41,985 nt of DNA from Propionibacteriaceae bacterium (GTDB lineage Bacteria; Actinomycetota; Actinomycetes; Propionibacteriales; Propionibacteriaceae): assembly GCA_031261485.1 (NCBI GenBank), contig JAISJO010000079.1, positions 1-41,985 of the forward strand, given 5' to 3'. The first letter of the stretch is position 1. Every line of letters begins with the position of its first letter. This document shows, one piece after another, positions 22,506-33,616 of this stretch. A program made the translations under genes and the position numbers. The notes beneath the pieces were generated by a model. It saw only the letters and a list, made by a program, of their open reading frames with translations. It was not told the DNA's origin and made no database searches.

Positions 22506-23555
22506 TCACGGAATCCGGTGAATCCACTCCTCGGTACCGAAGATGGTCTCGACCAGATTCTCGGCTTCCGCTTCTTCTTCCGGCCTCACTCGGGAGGGCA
22601 CCAGTGTGTGCTGGCGGGCAAAGGACTCGACGAATGCTGTCACGATATCGGCGCGACTCATGTGGGTCTGGGAGCGCAGAGGGTCCACCCTCTTGTTGGC
22701 TGACTTTGTTCCCTTGTCCGACAGCTTTTCGCGCCCGATACGCAAGACTTGGAGCATCTTGTCCGAGTCGATGTCGTAGGCCATAGTGACGTGATGCAGG
22801 ACGGTCCCATCAACGAGGCGCTTCTGAGCCGCCCCAGCGATCTTGCCGGCAGGAGATGTGATGTCGTTGATGGGTGCGTAACGTGCGTCGATGCCCAGCG
22901 ACTTCAGAGCGACCAGAACCCACGAATCGAGGAACTCATAGGACTCCTCGAAGCTGAGTCCGTCCACGAGAGAACCCGGAACGACAAGGGAGTACGTGAT
23001 GGTATTGCCCGGTTCGATGAACATCGCCCCGCCCCCCGAGACCCGCCGTACCACCGTTACCCCGTATTCATCAGCAGCCTCTTCATCGACCTCGTTGCGG
23101 AACGACTGGAACGAGCCGAGAACGACCGCCGAGCTGGCCCAGTCCCAAATACGCAAGGTCGGCCCACGAGTCCCACGCGCCAGAGCGTCCGCGTACACCT
23201 GGTCGAGCGCCATTTGCATGTACGGATGCCGAGGCCCATCCTGAATCAACTCGAAAGCATGGTCGTCCCAGGACGTCGAGGAACCAGCGGCCCTTCGCAC
23301 GGCCAGCCCGACATCCCGAGGCTCGAAACCAATGAGCGCGTCGCCGGGAGCCAACATGGCGGTGATGGCCGAAGCGATCTCACTGACCCGAGCACCCACA
23401 GGCAATCCACGAAGCGCACGGTTGATACGGTGAAGGGCGTCGTCGGGTTCGAGGAAGAAGTCTCCCGCAACATGGGGACTGGCAATCTTGCCGTCCACCT
23501 CATCAAACTCGACCGTGACCAGCTTGCCGCCAGGCACTTTGTATTCACCACGCAT
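22506..23555 (-). CDS. lipoate-protein ligase with N-terminal accessory domain
   Basis: A 349-residue ligase that attaches lipoate (or octanoate) to E2/GcvH lysines. The small accessory domain normally at the C-terminus of LplA lies first (MRGEYKVPGGKLVTVEFDEV, to about residue 80). The BPL/LplA catalytic domain follows, with WASSAVVLGSFQ, RRVSGGGAMF and DITSPAGKIAGAAQKR, the latter two supplying the lipoyl-AMP loop and the conserved Lys. This permuted order is known in other lineages. The ATG at 23555 has TATACT seven bases upstream and no Shine-Dalgarno. It is a single gene between larA and groEL, with no lipoate-dependent E2 nearby. Confidence 0.9.
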   Translation of the reverse strand: MRGEYKVPGGKLVTVEFDEVDGKIASPHVAGDFFLEPDDALHRINRALRGLPVGARVSEIASAITAMLAPGDALIGFEPRDVGLAVRRAAGSSTSWDDHAFELIQDGPRHPYMQMALDQVYADALARGTRGPTLRIWDWASSAVVLGSFQSFRNEVDEEAADEYGVTVVRRVSGGGAMFIEPGNTITYSLVVPGSLVDGLSFEESYEFLDSWVLVALKSLGIDARYAPINDITSPAGKIAGAAQKRLVDGTVLHHVTMAYDIDSDKMLQVLRIGREKLSDKGTKSANKRVDPLRSQTHMSRADIVTAFVESFARQHTLVPSRVRPEEEAEAENLVETIFGTEEWIHRIP

Positions 23556-23562
23556 GGCCCTG

Positions 23563-23568
23563 AGTATA
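23563..23568 (-). promoter_or_regulatory. putative -10 box of the leaderless lipoate ligase gene
   Basis: TATACT lies seven bases before the ATG at 23555. It is the best -10 match of this group. Confidence 0.55.
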
Positions 23569-23700
23569 ACCGATGCCCACATGAGTCAGGATTCGAGCGG
23601 ACCAGCAAGCGACCACACCTCGCTTCGCCGCCAAGACCCAAGCAACCCGACTGGCAACCTCATCATGCCTCATCGCGAAAGGCGCACGCGCCAGGGCATG

Positions 23701-23734
23701 AAAATGGGGGCGACTCCCGAAGGAATCGCCCCCA
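23701..23734 (-). terminator. rho-independent terminator of groEL
   Basis: On the minus strand a 13-base stem (TGGGGGCGATTCC, with one mismatch, pairing with GGAGTCGCCCCCA) closes on a TTCG tetraloop and is followed by TTTT. It begins 22 bases after the groEL stop. Confidence 0.9.
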
Positions 23735-23756
23735 CAAAGTGGTGTTGTGTCACTTT

Positions 23757-25478
<1,722 letters not shown>

Positions 25479-25482
25479 TCAC

Positions 25483-25509
25483 GTAGCACTCTAGAGGCTA
25501 GAGTGCTAA
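25483..25509. promoter_or_regulatory. CIRCE element 1 (HrcA operator) of groEL
   Basis: GTAGCACTC-N9-GAGTGCTAA, 17 of 18 arm bases as in the CIRCE consensus. It lies about 105 bases before the groEL start, downstream of the predicted transcription start. Confidence 0.93.
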
Positions 25510-25516
25510 TACAGTT

Positions 25517-25543
25517 TTAGCACTCTGGGGGTGAGAGTGCAAA
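25517..25543. promoter_or_regulatory. CIRCE element 2 and groEL promoter
   Basis: TTAGCACTC-N9-GAGTGCAAA, seven bases from element 1. On the minus strand TTGCAC, 17 bases and TAAAAC form a plausible promoter lying inside this operator, so HrcA would block RNA polymerase directly. Confidence 0.85.
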
Positions 25544-25692
25544 TGGAACACCGTTGTGAACCCCATGTCATTGAGGTGTTTCTCCCCCTGGATGCCGCCC
25601 TATTCGTCGCTGGATTTCACCAGTCAAAGCCGACAATTTGGCCCATCTGGTCTCGATTCCATAACAATCCTGTCTACTTGGCCTAATGTTCC

Positions 25693-25722
25693 TTGACAAG
25701 GCGCGCCGCCGTCCCCTAGCGT
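25693..25722 (+). promoter_or_regulatory. promoter of the RhaTPQS-like operon
   Basis: A perfect TTGACA (25693-25698), an 18-base spacer and TAGCGT (25717-25722). The start of transcription would fall near 25729, just before the LacI-type operator. Confidence 0.6.
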
Positions 25723-25738
25723 AATCCTATTGAAGGAC

Positions 25739-25750
25739 TGAAACGTTTCA
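25739..25750. promoter_or_regulatory. LacI-family operator upstream of the sugar ABC operon
   Basis: TGAAACGTTTCA is a perfect 12-base palindrome with the central CG typical of LacI-family sites. It lies just downstream of the predicted transcription start and 21 bases before the first gene. The repressor gene is not in this window. Confidence 0.7.
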
Positions 25751-25771
25751 ATTAGCGCCAAGGAGGACGCA

Positions 25772-27280
25772 GTGAGCGGTGAGGCAATCCTCGAACTCAA
25801 GGGGGTGTCGAAGAGGTTCGGCTCAGTTGTCGCACTGCGCGATGCCGAACTCACGTTGTACCCCGGTTCCATTCACGCCGTCATTGGTGAGAACGGAGCG
25901 GGAAAGTCCACGCTGGTCAAGATCATCGCTGGGCTCTACCAACGCGACACGGGCACCTTCCTCATGAACGGGTCTCAGGTCCACTTCCCCACCACTGCGG
26001 CATCCAAAGCTGCCGGAATCGCCGTCATTTACCAGGAACCAACCTTGTTCCCTGACTTGTCCGTGACAGAGAACATCTTCATGGGCCGCCAACCCCTCAA
26101 GTCCATGCGCCGCATCGACCGTGCCGCAATGCGTGCCGAAGTCCTGTCGCTCATGGAGAGACTCGGTGTCCGCATCGACCCCGACAGGCCAGCCGCCCGC
26201 CTGTCCATCGCCGACCAGCAGATTATTGAGATTGCCAAGGCCATCTCCTTGGATGCGACAGTGCTGATCATGGACGAACCGACCGCAGCCTTGTCCGGGG
26301 TCGAGGTCGAGCGGCTTTTCGCTGTCGCCAGGTCCTTGCGCGATGAGGGACGCGCGCTGATGTTCATCTCCCACCGCTTCGACGAGGTGTTCTCCCTGTG
26401 CGACACGGTCACCGTCATGCGCGATGGGTCTTATGTCGCCACCCAGGCCATCGCCGACACCGATGTGAACTCGCTGGTGCGCCAGATGGTGGGCCGAGAC
26501 GTCAACGAGTTGTTCCCCAAGACCGAAGCCTTCATCGGCGACCCTGTGCTCCAAGTGGAAGGGCTGACTTCGCTGGGCACGTTCTCCGACATCTCGTTCA
26601 CCGTGCGCTCAGGAGAAATCGTCGCCCTCGCAGGATTGGTCGGCGCCGGGCGTTCTGAGTCGGTCCGCGCAGTGTTCGGAGTCGATGACTACGACTCGGG
26701 AACGGTCACTGTGGACGGACAACCGCTGCGCAAACACAACCCGCGAGAGGCCATGAAGGCCGGTATCGCCCTTGTGCCGGAAGACCGGCGCAGACAGGGC
26801 CTCATCATCAACGCACCCGTCTCCACGAACATCACCGATGCCATCCGTTCCACCTTGTCAAAGCATGGTTTCATCACAAAGAAAGCGGAAGCGCCCGCTG
26901 CCCAAACGTGGGCTGGCGCTCTGGAAGTCAAGTGCGCCGCCCTCGACTCCATCGCTGGAAACCTGTCAGGCGGCAACCAGCAGAAGGCAGTCCTCGCCAA
27001 GTGGCTGGCCGTCGACCCCAAAGTCCTCATCATCGACGAACCCACTCGCGGCATCGATGTCGGGACCAAGTCGGAGGTGCATCGACGCATGTCTGACCTA
27101 GCGGGAAAGGGTATGGCCATCCTCATGATCTCCTCCGAGTTGCCTGAAGTCCTGGGTATGGCTGACCGCATCCTCGTCATGCACGAGGGTCGCATCACCG
27201 CAGAAATACCCCGCGCGCAAGCCAGCGCCGAGTCTGTCATGTACGCCGCCACCCACACGCGAGAGGAGCTAGGCGAATGA
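25772..27280 (+). CDS. sugar ABC transporter ATPase (RhaT-like, double NBD)
   Basis: A 502-residue protein with two nucleotide-binding domains, as in RbsA/XylG/RhaT importers. The first has Walker A GENGAGKST (39-47) and Walker B VLIMDEPTAALS. The second has the degenerate P-loop GLVGAGRSE, the signature LSGGNQQKAVLAKWL and VLIIDEPTRGID. It energises sugar uptake at the cytoplasmic face. The GTG start has AAGGAGG five bases upstream. It heads a four-gene operon in which each membrane component overlaps the gene before it by four bases. The rhamnose assignment rests on the binding protein. Confidence 0.93.
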   Translation: MSGEAILELKGVSKRFGSVVALRDAELTLYPGSIHAVIGENGAGKSTLVKIIAGLYQRDTGTFLMNGSQVHFPTTAASKAAGIAVIYQEPTLFPDLSVTENIFMGRQPLKSMRRIDRAAMRAEVLSLMERLGVRIDPDRPAARLSIADQQIIEIAKAISLDATVLIMDEPTAALSGVEVERLFAVARSLRDEGRALMFISHRFDEVFSLCDTVTVMRDGSYVATQAIADTDVNSLVRQMVGRDVNELFPKTEAFIGDPVLQVEGLTSLGTFSDISFTVRSGEIVALAGLVGAGRSESVRAVFGVDDYDSGTVTVDGQPLRKHNPREAMKAGIALVPEDRRRQGLIINAPVSTNITDAIRSTLSKHGFITKKAEAPAAQTWAGALEVKCAALDSIAGNLSGGNQQKAVLAKWLAVDPKVLIIDEPTRGIDVGTKSEVHRRMSDLAGKGMAILMISSELPEVLGMADRILVMHEGRITAEIPRAQASAESVMYAATHTREELGE

Positions 27281-28272
27281 AAGCCCTGACTGCTCTGCTG
27301 CGTTCCCGCGAGACTGGCATTCTCTTGGCCTTGGCCCTGCTGGTCGTCGTGACCTGCACCATCAACTCCAAGTTCGTCTTCTCCACCGATGGTTGGCGCG
27401 ACCTGTGGATCACCCCGTCCATCCTCTTAGTCTTGGCCGTTGGAGAGGCCTTCGTCATCATCACAAAGTCTGTGGACTTGTCCGTTGGTTCCATCATGGG
27501 GCTGACAGCGTTCTCCATCGGCATGTTGTCCATCGCATGGCCTGGGATGCCTCCTGTGGTGACCTTCATCGTCGGCATACTCGTCGGCAGTCTTCTCGGA
27601 TTCGTCAACGGGGCGCTCGTGGCCGTCGCCAAAGTCCCGGGCATGGTCATCACGCTGGGCACTCTGTACGCCTTCCGAGGCATCGACGTGGTCTGGGCCG
27701 GCTCCCGCCGCATCAATGCCTCCCAGCTCAACCCCGATCTGCTCGCCCTGGGCACCGCTTCCATCCCTGGCATCCGGATTCCGTACATCACCGTCATTGC
27801 CGTCGTCATCGTGGGTATCGCCGCCTGGTACCTGCACAACACGCGCTCGGGACGTGAGTTCTACGCCATCGGTTCCGCCCCACAGGCGGCCGAGTTGTAC
27901 GGCTTGTCGACACGCTCGCGCATGCTCACCTCGTTCATCGTGTCGGGCGCATGTGCCGGATTGGCAGGAGTCCTATTCGCCGCTCGCTATGGGACTATCG
28001 CCTCCAATGCTGGTTCCGGCTATGAAATGCAAGCGATCGGGGCAGCCGTCATCGGTGGCGTGGCCATCGTGGGTGGTTCGGGAACTGTCATCGGGGCAGC
28101 CATCGGCGCCTTCCTGCTGGCCACCATCAACCGGGCCCTGCCCATTCTGGGAATCCAGGACTTCTGGCAGAAGGCGGTTCTGGGCGTCCTCATCCTGGGC
28201 GCCATCATCCTTGACCGAGTCATGGCCGACCGTCGAAGTCGTCGCCTCGTAGCAGAGAGGCTCCCACGATGA
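27277..28272 (+). CDS. sugar ABC transporter permease (RhaP-like)
   Basis: A 331-residue BPD_transp_2 permease with eight to ten transmembrane helices. The conserved segments are VDLSVGSIMGLTAF, NGALVAVAKVPGMVITLGTL and AVIGGVAIVGGSGTVIGAAIGA, as in ribose/rhamnose-type channels. It is the first of two different permeases that would form a heterodimeric channel. The ATG overlaps the ATPase stop (ATGA). Confidence 0.92.
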   Translation: MKALTALLRSRETGILLALALLVVVTCTINSKFVFSTDGWRDLWITPSILLVLAVGEAFVIITKSVDLSVGSIMGLTAFSIGMLSIAWPGMPPVVTFIVGILVGSLLGFVNGALVAVAKVPGMVITLGTLYAFRGIDVVWAGSRRINASQLNPDLLALGTASIPGIRIPYITVIAVVIVGIAAWYLHNTRSGREFYAIGSAPQAAELYGLSTRSRMLTSFIVSGACAGLAGVLFAARYGTIASNAGSGYEMQAIGAAVIGGVAIVGGSGTVIGAAIGAFLLATINRALPILGIQDFWQKAVLGVLILGAIILDRVMADRRSRRLVAERLPR

Positions 28273-29312
28273 CCTCCACCGCTAGTTCTATGCCCTCAGC
28301 CTTGTACGCGCAGTACCCCGTCTCGACCAGGCCGCTCTGGAGGCGGATTCTCGGCACCCGCGAAATGGCGATCATCGGCCTCCTGATCCTCGTCATCGTG
28401 GCCTCCTGCCTCTTCGTTCCCAACTTCGCCAGCCAGCAGACGATGTACTACCTCCTCATGGACCAGATGAGCACTCTCATGATCGCCCTGCCCATGACTA
28501 TGGTCATGATCACCGGCGATATCGACGTGTCGGTCGGGTCGATGGTCGGTCTCACCTGTTCCGCGCTAGGTCTGCTCTACTCCATCGGAGTGCCCTTCAC
28601 AGTGGCAATGGTCATCGTCATTGTCATCGGGTGTGTGGGCGGATTCCTCAACGGCATCCTCGTCACTCGCATCACTCTTCCCGCTCTGGCGGTGACCATC
28701 GGCACCATGGCCCTGTTCCGTGGTATCGCGGTGGGCCTGCTCGGCACGAACGCCATCACGAGTTTCCCGAAGCCATGGACAGATTTCGCCAAGGCCAAGC
28801 TCTTCGGCACGGGCATCCCCGTCGCGCTGCTGGTGTTCCTCGCCCTTCTGCTTGGCTTCACCCTCTTGCTGCACTTCACTAGTTTCGGACGTGGGGTGTA
28901 CTCCATCGGGCTCAACTCTGAAGCAGCCGCATTCTCTGGAGTGCGCGTGGCCGCCACCCGAACCATCCTCTTCGTCCTAGCGGGTGGAGCAGCGGCATTG
29001 GGCGGCATCTACTACACCCTGCGCTATGGGACAGCCCGAGGCGATGTGGGAGACGGCTTGGAGCTACAAGTGATCGCAGCCATCGTCTTGGGCGGCGTGT
29101 CCGTCTTCGGCGGTCGCGGGTCCATGCACGGCGCTGTGGCAGGTGTGATCCTCATTGGGGTCATGAGTTCCGCCCTGCGCCTGATGGGGGTGACGTCGGA
29201 TGTCATCAAGATCATCACCGGCGCTCTCCTCATCGCCTCCGTTCTTGTGGGGGCTCTATTGACTTGGGTAGGTAATCGCCGTGCAGCCAGGCAGGCGGCC
29301 CTCCAAGGGTGA
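28269..29312 (+). CDS. sugar ABC transporter permease (RhaQ-like)
   Basis: A 347-residue second permease of the same family (GDIDVSVGSMVGLTCSALGL, NGILVTRITLPALAVTIGTM and VLGGVSVFGGRGSMHGAVAG). An N-terminal cytoplasmic stretch of about 35 residues comes before the first helix. It overlaps the first permease by four bases. Two distinct permeases are characteristic of rhamnose (RhaPQ) and AI-2 (LsrCD) importers, whereas ribose systems usually use one. Confidence 0.92.
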   Translation: MTSTASSMPSALYAQYPVSTRPLWRRILGTREMAIIGLLILVIVASCLFVPNFASQQTMYYLLMDQMSTLMIALPMTMVMITGDIDVSVGSMVGLTCSALGLLYSIGVPFTVAMVIVIVIGCVGGFLNGILVTRITLPALAVTIGTMALFRGIAVGLLGTNAITSFPKPWTDFAKAKLFGTGIPVALLVFLALLLGFTLLLHFTSFGRGVYSIGLNSEAAAFSGVRVAATRTILFVLAGGAAALGGIYYTLRYGTARGDVGDGLELQVIAAIVLGGVSVFGGRGSMHGAVAGVILIGVMSSALRLMGVTSDVIKIITGALLIASVLVGALLTWVGNRRAARQAALQG

Positions 29313-29340
29313 CTTGACACATGAAATGAAAGGAAAAATC

Positions 29341-30360
29341 ATGAAGTTCGCACTCAAGATGGTAGCCGTTTCGGCTGCTGCCATCCTCCTCACGGCCGGT
29401 TGTTCATCTCCTTCCGGCACCACCACTGGTGACTCGACGGGCGGGTCGGCCAATTACAATCTGACTCTGTTGCCCAAGAACTTGGGCAACCCGTACTTTG
29501 ACACGTCGAACAAGGGAGCTGCTGAAGCGGCTGGCGAGTTCAGCGGCAAGATCACCTTCACCGGCCCCGCCGAAGGCGCTGCCGACTCCCAGGTGAGCTT
29601 CATCAACACCGCCACTCAACAGAAGGTCGGCGCGGTCATGATCGCTTCCAATGACCAGACGGCTGTGTGCGATGCTCTCAACGAGGCGATGGCAGCGGGC
29701 GTGAAGGTCGTGACCTTCGACTCTGATGCTCCGACATGCCGTGACATCTTCATCAACCAGGCCACTGCCGACGGCATTGCCAAGGTTCTCGTCGAGATGA
29801 TCGTCGATCAGGTCGACAACGAAGGTCAGATCGCCATTTTGTCCGCAACGGCCAATGCGACCAACCAGAACGCTTGGATCGAATCAATGAAGAAAGACCT
29901 GGCAGCCAACCATCCTGGGATCGAATTGGTGGAAGTCGTTTACGGCGATGACCAGGACCAGATGTCCTTTGACAAGACCGCTGCTCTGCTGGCCACCTAT
30001 CCCGAACTCAAGGGCATTGTTGCCCCGACAACCGTCGGCATCGCCGCCGCTGCTCGGTACGTCTCCACATCTGAGTACAAGGGCAAGGTTGCTGTGACGG
30101 GTCTCGGCACCCCGAACGACATGCGCGCGTACGTGACAGACGGAACTGTGACTGAGTTCGCTTTGTGGAATCCTGCTGACTTGGGTTACCTGGCAACCTA
30201 CGCAGCCAAGGCTCTCATCGATGGCACCATCACCGGTGCAGAGGGTGACAAGTTCGAGGCCGGCAAGCTCGGCTCGTACACCGTTGGCGCTGACAAGACC
30301 GTCCTCCTGGGCGATCCCTACAAGTTCAACAAGGGCAATATCGGCGACTTCGACTTCTAG
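29341..30360 (+). CDS. sugar-binding lipoprotein (RhaS-like)
   Basis: A 339-residue periplasmic-binding-protein-fold lipoprotein. The signal peptide ends in the lipobox LTAGC with Cys21 as lipid anchor, then a Ser/Thr/Gly spacer. The body matches the rhamnose-binding RhaS group more than LsrB: LLPKNLGNPYFDTSN, AILSATANATNQNAWIESMK, GIVAPTTVGIAAAARYV, VTGLGTPNDM and WNPADLGYLATYAA. The ATG at 29341 has AAAGGA seven bases upstream; earlier in-frame starts lack one. Rhamnose is the best guess; no rhamnose catabolic gene is in the window. A terminator follows. Confidence 0.88.
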   Translation: MKFALKMVAVSAAAILLTAGCSSPSGTTTGDSTGGSANYNLTLLPKNLGNPYFDTSNKGAAEAAGEFSGKITFTGPAEGAADSQVSFINTATQQKVGAVMIASNDQTAVCDALNEAMAAGVKVVTFDSDAPTCRDIFINQATADGIAKVLVEMIVDQVDNEGQIAILSATANATNQNAWIESMKKDLAANHPGIELVEVVYGDDQDQMSFDKTAALLATYPELKGIVAPTTVGIAAAARYVSTSEYKGKVAVTGLGTPNDMRAYVTDGTVTEFALWNPADLGYLATYAAKALIDGTITGAEGDKFEAGKLGSYTVGADKTVLLGDPYKFNKGNIGDFDF

Positions 30361-30385
30361 GTCGAAATCCGAACACTCTAGTAGC

Positions 30386-30413
30386 GGGGCGGTTCTTCGG
30401 AGCCGCCCCTTTA
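30386..30413 (+). terminator. rho-independent terminator after the sugar ABC operon
   Basis: The ten-base stem GGGGCGGTTC/GAGCCGCCCC closes on a TTCG tetraloop and is followed by TTTACT. It lies between the convergent binding-protein gene and purL. Confidence 0.9.
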
Positions 30414-30462
30414 CTATGGTCCAAGCCAACGAGGGGCTTTGGCCTTACCTCGACATCCCGCG

Positions 30463-32790
30463 TCAGGCCAAACCCAAAGCTGCCGGAATCGTCTTCTCCC
30501 ATGCGGCGCGTACTTCCTCCACAGACACGTCGAAGAGATCACGTATCTTGATGGTCGGGTCTGAACTCACCTCGCCAAGACGCGCAAAAGGAATCTGGCT
30601 CTCACTGAGCAGGCCGAGGAAACGATTCTCGTCACACGGCACCTCTGCAGGAGAAGGCAGCGGCACCGTGCCCTGGAGATAGTCGACGAAACGGCCTTCT
30701 TGGCAGGGCTTCACAGACACCAGCACTCGGCCTGTCGATTCGGAGAACAGATCTACGAAGGGATCAATGCCGGGCAACTCGATCTCCACACCCAGCCCGG
30801 ACATCAAACAACACTCGGCCAAAGCGGAGGCAAGGCCACCTTCAGACAGGTCATGCGCCGAGGTGAGCATATGTTCCTTCGACACGACTTGGAAGAGGGC
30901 AGCCAAACGGCGATGAAGGTCGAAATCGACCAGAGGTGGACGACCCCCGAGGTGGCGGTGGAAGACCGCCGCCCAGGCAGAGCCGGACAGGTCTGAGAAA
31001 GTGGAGCCGAGCAGGTACACAACATCGCCACCACGGCGGAACCCCGAGTGCACACGGTCCGCCACGTCGTCGATGACGCCCAACATCCCCACTGTCGGGG
31101 TGGGCAGGATCGCCCTGTCTGCCGTCTTGTTGTAGAAGGACACATTGCCTCCCGTCACAGGAGTCCCCAACTCACGACACCCGTCCACGAGGCCTTTGAT
31201 GGCTTCCACGAACTGCCACATCACCTCGGGGTCCTCCGGGGAACCGAAGTTGAGACAGTCAGTGATCGCCACAGGCTGCGCACCAACGACAGCGACATTG
31301 CGATATGCCTCAGCAAGTGCGATTTGCGCGCCTGCGTACGGGTCGAGGTAGGTGAAGCGAGCATTGCAGTCCGTCGCCAGCGCGATCCCCAGTCCGCTGA
31401 CTTCATCGATGCGTATCATGCCAGCATCTTCAGGCTGGGCGAGCGCGGAATTGCCCCGCACATAGCGGTCGTACTGATTGGTCACCCAACTTTTGTCCGC
31501 GAGGTTGGGACTGGACACAAGGGTAATGAAGGCTTGCTTAATCTCGTCGCCAGTGGCGGGCCGGGTGAGAAACTCAGCCGTGTCCGCGTTGGTGCGCTCA
31601 ATCCAGGCGGGACGAGCGATGGGACGGTCGTACGTGGGACCCTCATGAGCGACGGTCTTCGGGTCCACGTCCACGACACGCTCACCGTGCCAGTCGATCA
31701 GCAAATGGTCGCCTTCGACGACCTCTCCGACCACCGTGGCCAGCACATCCCACTTGGCCGCAATGGCCATGAAACGCTCCACGTTTTCCGGCGCCACGAC
31801 CGCCATCATGCGTTCCTGGGACTCACTCATGAGAATCTCTTCGGGTGCCAGTGTCGAGTCCCGTAGCGGCACCGCGTCAAGGTCGACATGCATACCGCCC
31901 GACCCGGCAGAAGCCAGTTCGGATGTCGCACAACTCAGGCCAGCCGCCCCAAAGTCCTGGATGCCGACAATGATGCCAGCCTCGAAGAGCTCCAACGTAC
32001 ATTCGATGAGCAGTTTCTCCATGAAAGGGTCGCCCACTTGGACAGACGGGCGCTTGGTCGGCCCACCCTCGGTGAACGTTTCGGATGCCAGAATCGACGC
32101 CCCGCCAATCCCGTCGCCGCCGGTGGTCGCGCCATAGAGGATGACCTTGTTGCCAATCCCCGTCGCCACCGCTCGCTGCATGTCCTCGTGGCGCAGCTTG
32201 CCCACGCACAGCGCATTGACCAGAGGATTGCCGAGGTACGACTCGTCGAAGACGACTTCCCCACCGATATTCGGCAAGCCCAGGCAGTTCCCGTACCCCG
32301 AAATCCCCGCGACCACACCAGGCAGGACGCGGGCAGTGTCAGGCGCAGTCAGCGGCCCGAAACGCAGGGGGTCCATGACGGCGATGGGGCGAGCACCCAT
32401 GGCGAGGATGTCGCGGACGATACCGCCGATGCCAGTGGCCGCGCCCTGATAAGGCTCGACATAGCTGGGGTGGTTGTGCGACTCGATCTTGAATGTCACG
32501 GCCCAGCCATCGCCCACATCGACAACACCGGCTTGCTCGCCAATTCCGGCGAGGAGAGGTCCGCGTGGGGTGGTGGGCTCCAGGACGGAGAAGCGCTTGA
32601 GATGAATCTTGGAAGACTTGTACGAGCAATGCTCCGACCACATCACGGAGTACATGGCCAGCTCGCAGGAGGTAGGACGCCGCCCCAGAATCTCGCGGAT
32701 ACGGGCGTATTCTTCCGCCCTGAGGCCGAGTTCCGCCCACGGCTGAGTAGCATCGGGAGTCTGTTGTGCGTCAGTAACAGTGTCGATCAC
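30463..32790 (-). CDS. purL: phosphoribosylformylglycinamidine synthase subunit PurL
   Basis: The 775-residue small-type PurL makes FGAM from FGAR with ATP and ammonia delivered by PurQ (with PurS); neither partner is in the window. Recognisable segments are [27 protein letters not shown] near the N-terminus (given here only as its key start LGRRPT and end SYKSSK), [33 protein letters not shown] and [14 protein letters not shown]. The GTG at 32790 gives MIDTVTD, as in relatives. TAGGCT lies seven bases upstream, so it is probably leaderless. It has its own promoter, 40 bases after the amino-acid ABC ATPase gene, and is separate from purF-purM. Confidence 0.96.
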   Translation of the reverse strand: MIDTVTDAQQTPDATQPWAELGLRAEEYARIREILGRRPTSCELAMYSVMWSEHCSYKSSKIHLKRFSVLEPTTPRGPLLAGIGEQAGVVDVGDGWAVTFKIESHNHPSYVEPYQGAATGIGGIVRDILAMGARPIAVMDPLRFGPLTAPDTARVLPGVVAGISGYGNCLGLPNIGGEVVFDESYLGNPLVNALCVGKLRHEDMQRAVATGIGNKVILYGATTGGDGIGGASILASETFTEGGPTKRPSVQVGDPFMEKLLIECTLELFEAGIIVGIQDFGAAGLSCATSELASAGSGGMHVDLDAVPLRDSTLAPEEILMSESQERMMAVVAPENVERFMAIAAKWDVLATVVGEVVEGDHLLIDWHGERVVDVDPKTVAHEGPTYDRPIARPAWIERTNADTAEFLTRPATGDEIKQAFITLVSSPNLADKSWVTNQYDRYVRGNSALAQPEDAGMIRIDEVSGLGIALATDCNARFTYLDPYAGAQIALAEAYRNVAVVGAQPVAITDCLNFGSPEDPEVMWQFVEAIKGLVDGCRELGTPVTGGNVSFYNKTADRAILPTPTVGMLGVIDDVADRVHSGFRRGGDVVYLLGSTFSDLSGSAWAAVFHRHLGGRPPLVDFDLHRRLAALFQVVSKEHMLTSAHDLSEGGLASALAECCLMSGLGVEIELPGIDPFVDLFSESTGRVLVSVKPCQEGRFVDYLQGTVPLPSPAEVPCDENRFLGLLSESQIPFARLGEVSSDPTIKIRDLFDVSVEEVRAAWEKTIPAALGLA

Positions 32791-32797
32791 GGCCACT

Positions 32798-32803
32798 AGC
32801 CTA
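32798..32803 (-). promoter_or_regulatory. putative -10 box of leaderless purL
   Basis: TAGGCT lies seven bases before the GTG start of purL, inside the 40-base gap after the ABC ATPase gene. Confidence 0.45.
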
Positions 32804-32830
32804 CCGTCGCGCACAGGGCCATCGTCGCCC

Positions 32831-33616
32831 TCACAGAACCTTGGATAGGAATGCCTGGGTACGCGGCTGCTGAGGGTTGGCGAGAATCTCGCGCGGGTTC
32901 CCCTCCTCCACGATTTGCCCGTCATCCATGAAAATCAACCGCGTCCCCACCTCGCGGGCGAAACCCATCTCGTGGGTGACCACCATCATCGTCATTCCCT
33001 CTTGAGCGAGGGTGCGCATGACTTCCAGCACTTCGCCCACAAGCTCGGGGTCAAGGGCCGATGTCGGCTCGTCGAAGAGCATCATGTCGGGATTCATCGA
33101 CAGGGACCGCGCGATGGCGACTCTCTGCTGTTGTCCGCCTGACAATTGCGAAGGATGGGCGCTCGCCTTGTCGGTCAGTCCGACGCGCTCCAGCATGTCC
33201 CATGCGATCTGCTGCGCTTCTTCCTTCGAGCGGCCCAGGACCTTCTCCTGTGCGATGGTGACATTGCGGAGGACGTTCATGTGCGGAAAGAGGTTGAAGG
33301 ACTGGAAGACCATGCCGATGCGTGTACGTATCCTGTCCAGATTGACGTCCGGGTCTTGTACGTCGATGCCTTCGATGTACACCTTGCCGCCGCTGGGCCA
33401 TTCCAACAAATTGATGGAACGCAGGAGGGTCGATTTGCCCGAACCTGACGGCCCAATCACGCACACAACTTGCTTCTTTTCAACAGTCAGGTCGATGCCC
33501 TTGAGAACATGGTGCTCACCGAAGAACTTGTGGAGATCGATGACCTGGATGGGTGGGGCGTTCGGATCAGGAGTGTCGCGGGGGTGGAGTCTTGCTCGTG
33601 AGGTCGTTTCGCTCAT
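32831..33616 (-). CDS. polar amino-acid ABC transporter ATPase
   Basis: A 261-residue ATPase of the GlnQ/HisP type. Walker A is GPSGSGKST, the Q-loop is [10 protein letters not shown], the signature is [15 protein letters not shown], and Walker B is [14 protein letters not shown] with H-loop VVTHEMGFA. It powers uptake of a polar amino acid. The ATG at 33616 overlaps the permease stop (ATGA), giving SBP-permease-ATPase order in one operon. A Pro-rich N-terminal extension of about 25 residues comes before the domain. Confidence 0.94.
   Translation of the reverse strand: MSETTSRARLHPRDTPDPNAPPIQVIDLHKFFGEHHVLKGIDLTVEKKQVVCVIGPSGSGKSTLLRSINLLEWPSGGKVYIEGIDVQDPDVNLDRIRTRIGMVFQSFNLFPHMNVLRNVTIAQEKVLGRSKEEAQQIAWDMLERVGLTDKASAHPSQLSGGQQQRVAIARSLSMNPDMMLFDEPTSALDPELVGEVLEVMRTLAQEGMTMMVVTHEMGFAREVGTRLIFMDDGQIVEEGNPREILANPQQPRTQAFLSKVL

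Noticed and set aside
22506..23555. Octanoyltransferase LipB
   Set aside because: The protein keeps the ligase lysine segment GKIAGAAQKR and RRVSGGGAMF, and it has the LplA accessory domain, which LipB lacks.
25772..30360. AI-2 importer LsrACDB
   Set aside because: The gene order fits, but the binding protein's segments follow RhaS and no lsrK, lsrF, lsrG or lsrR-like gene is present. Kept only as an alternative.
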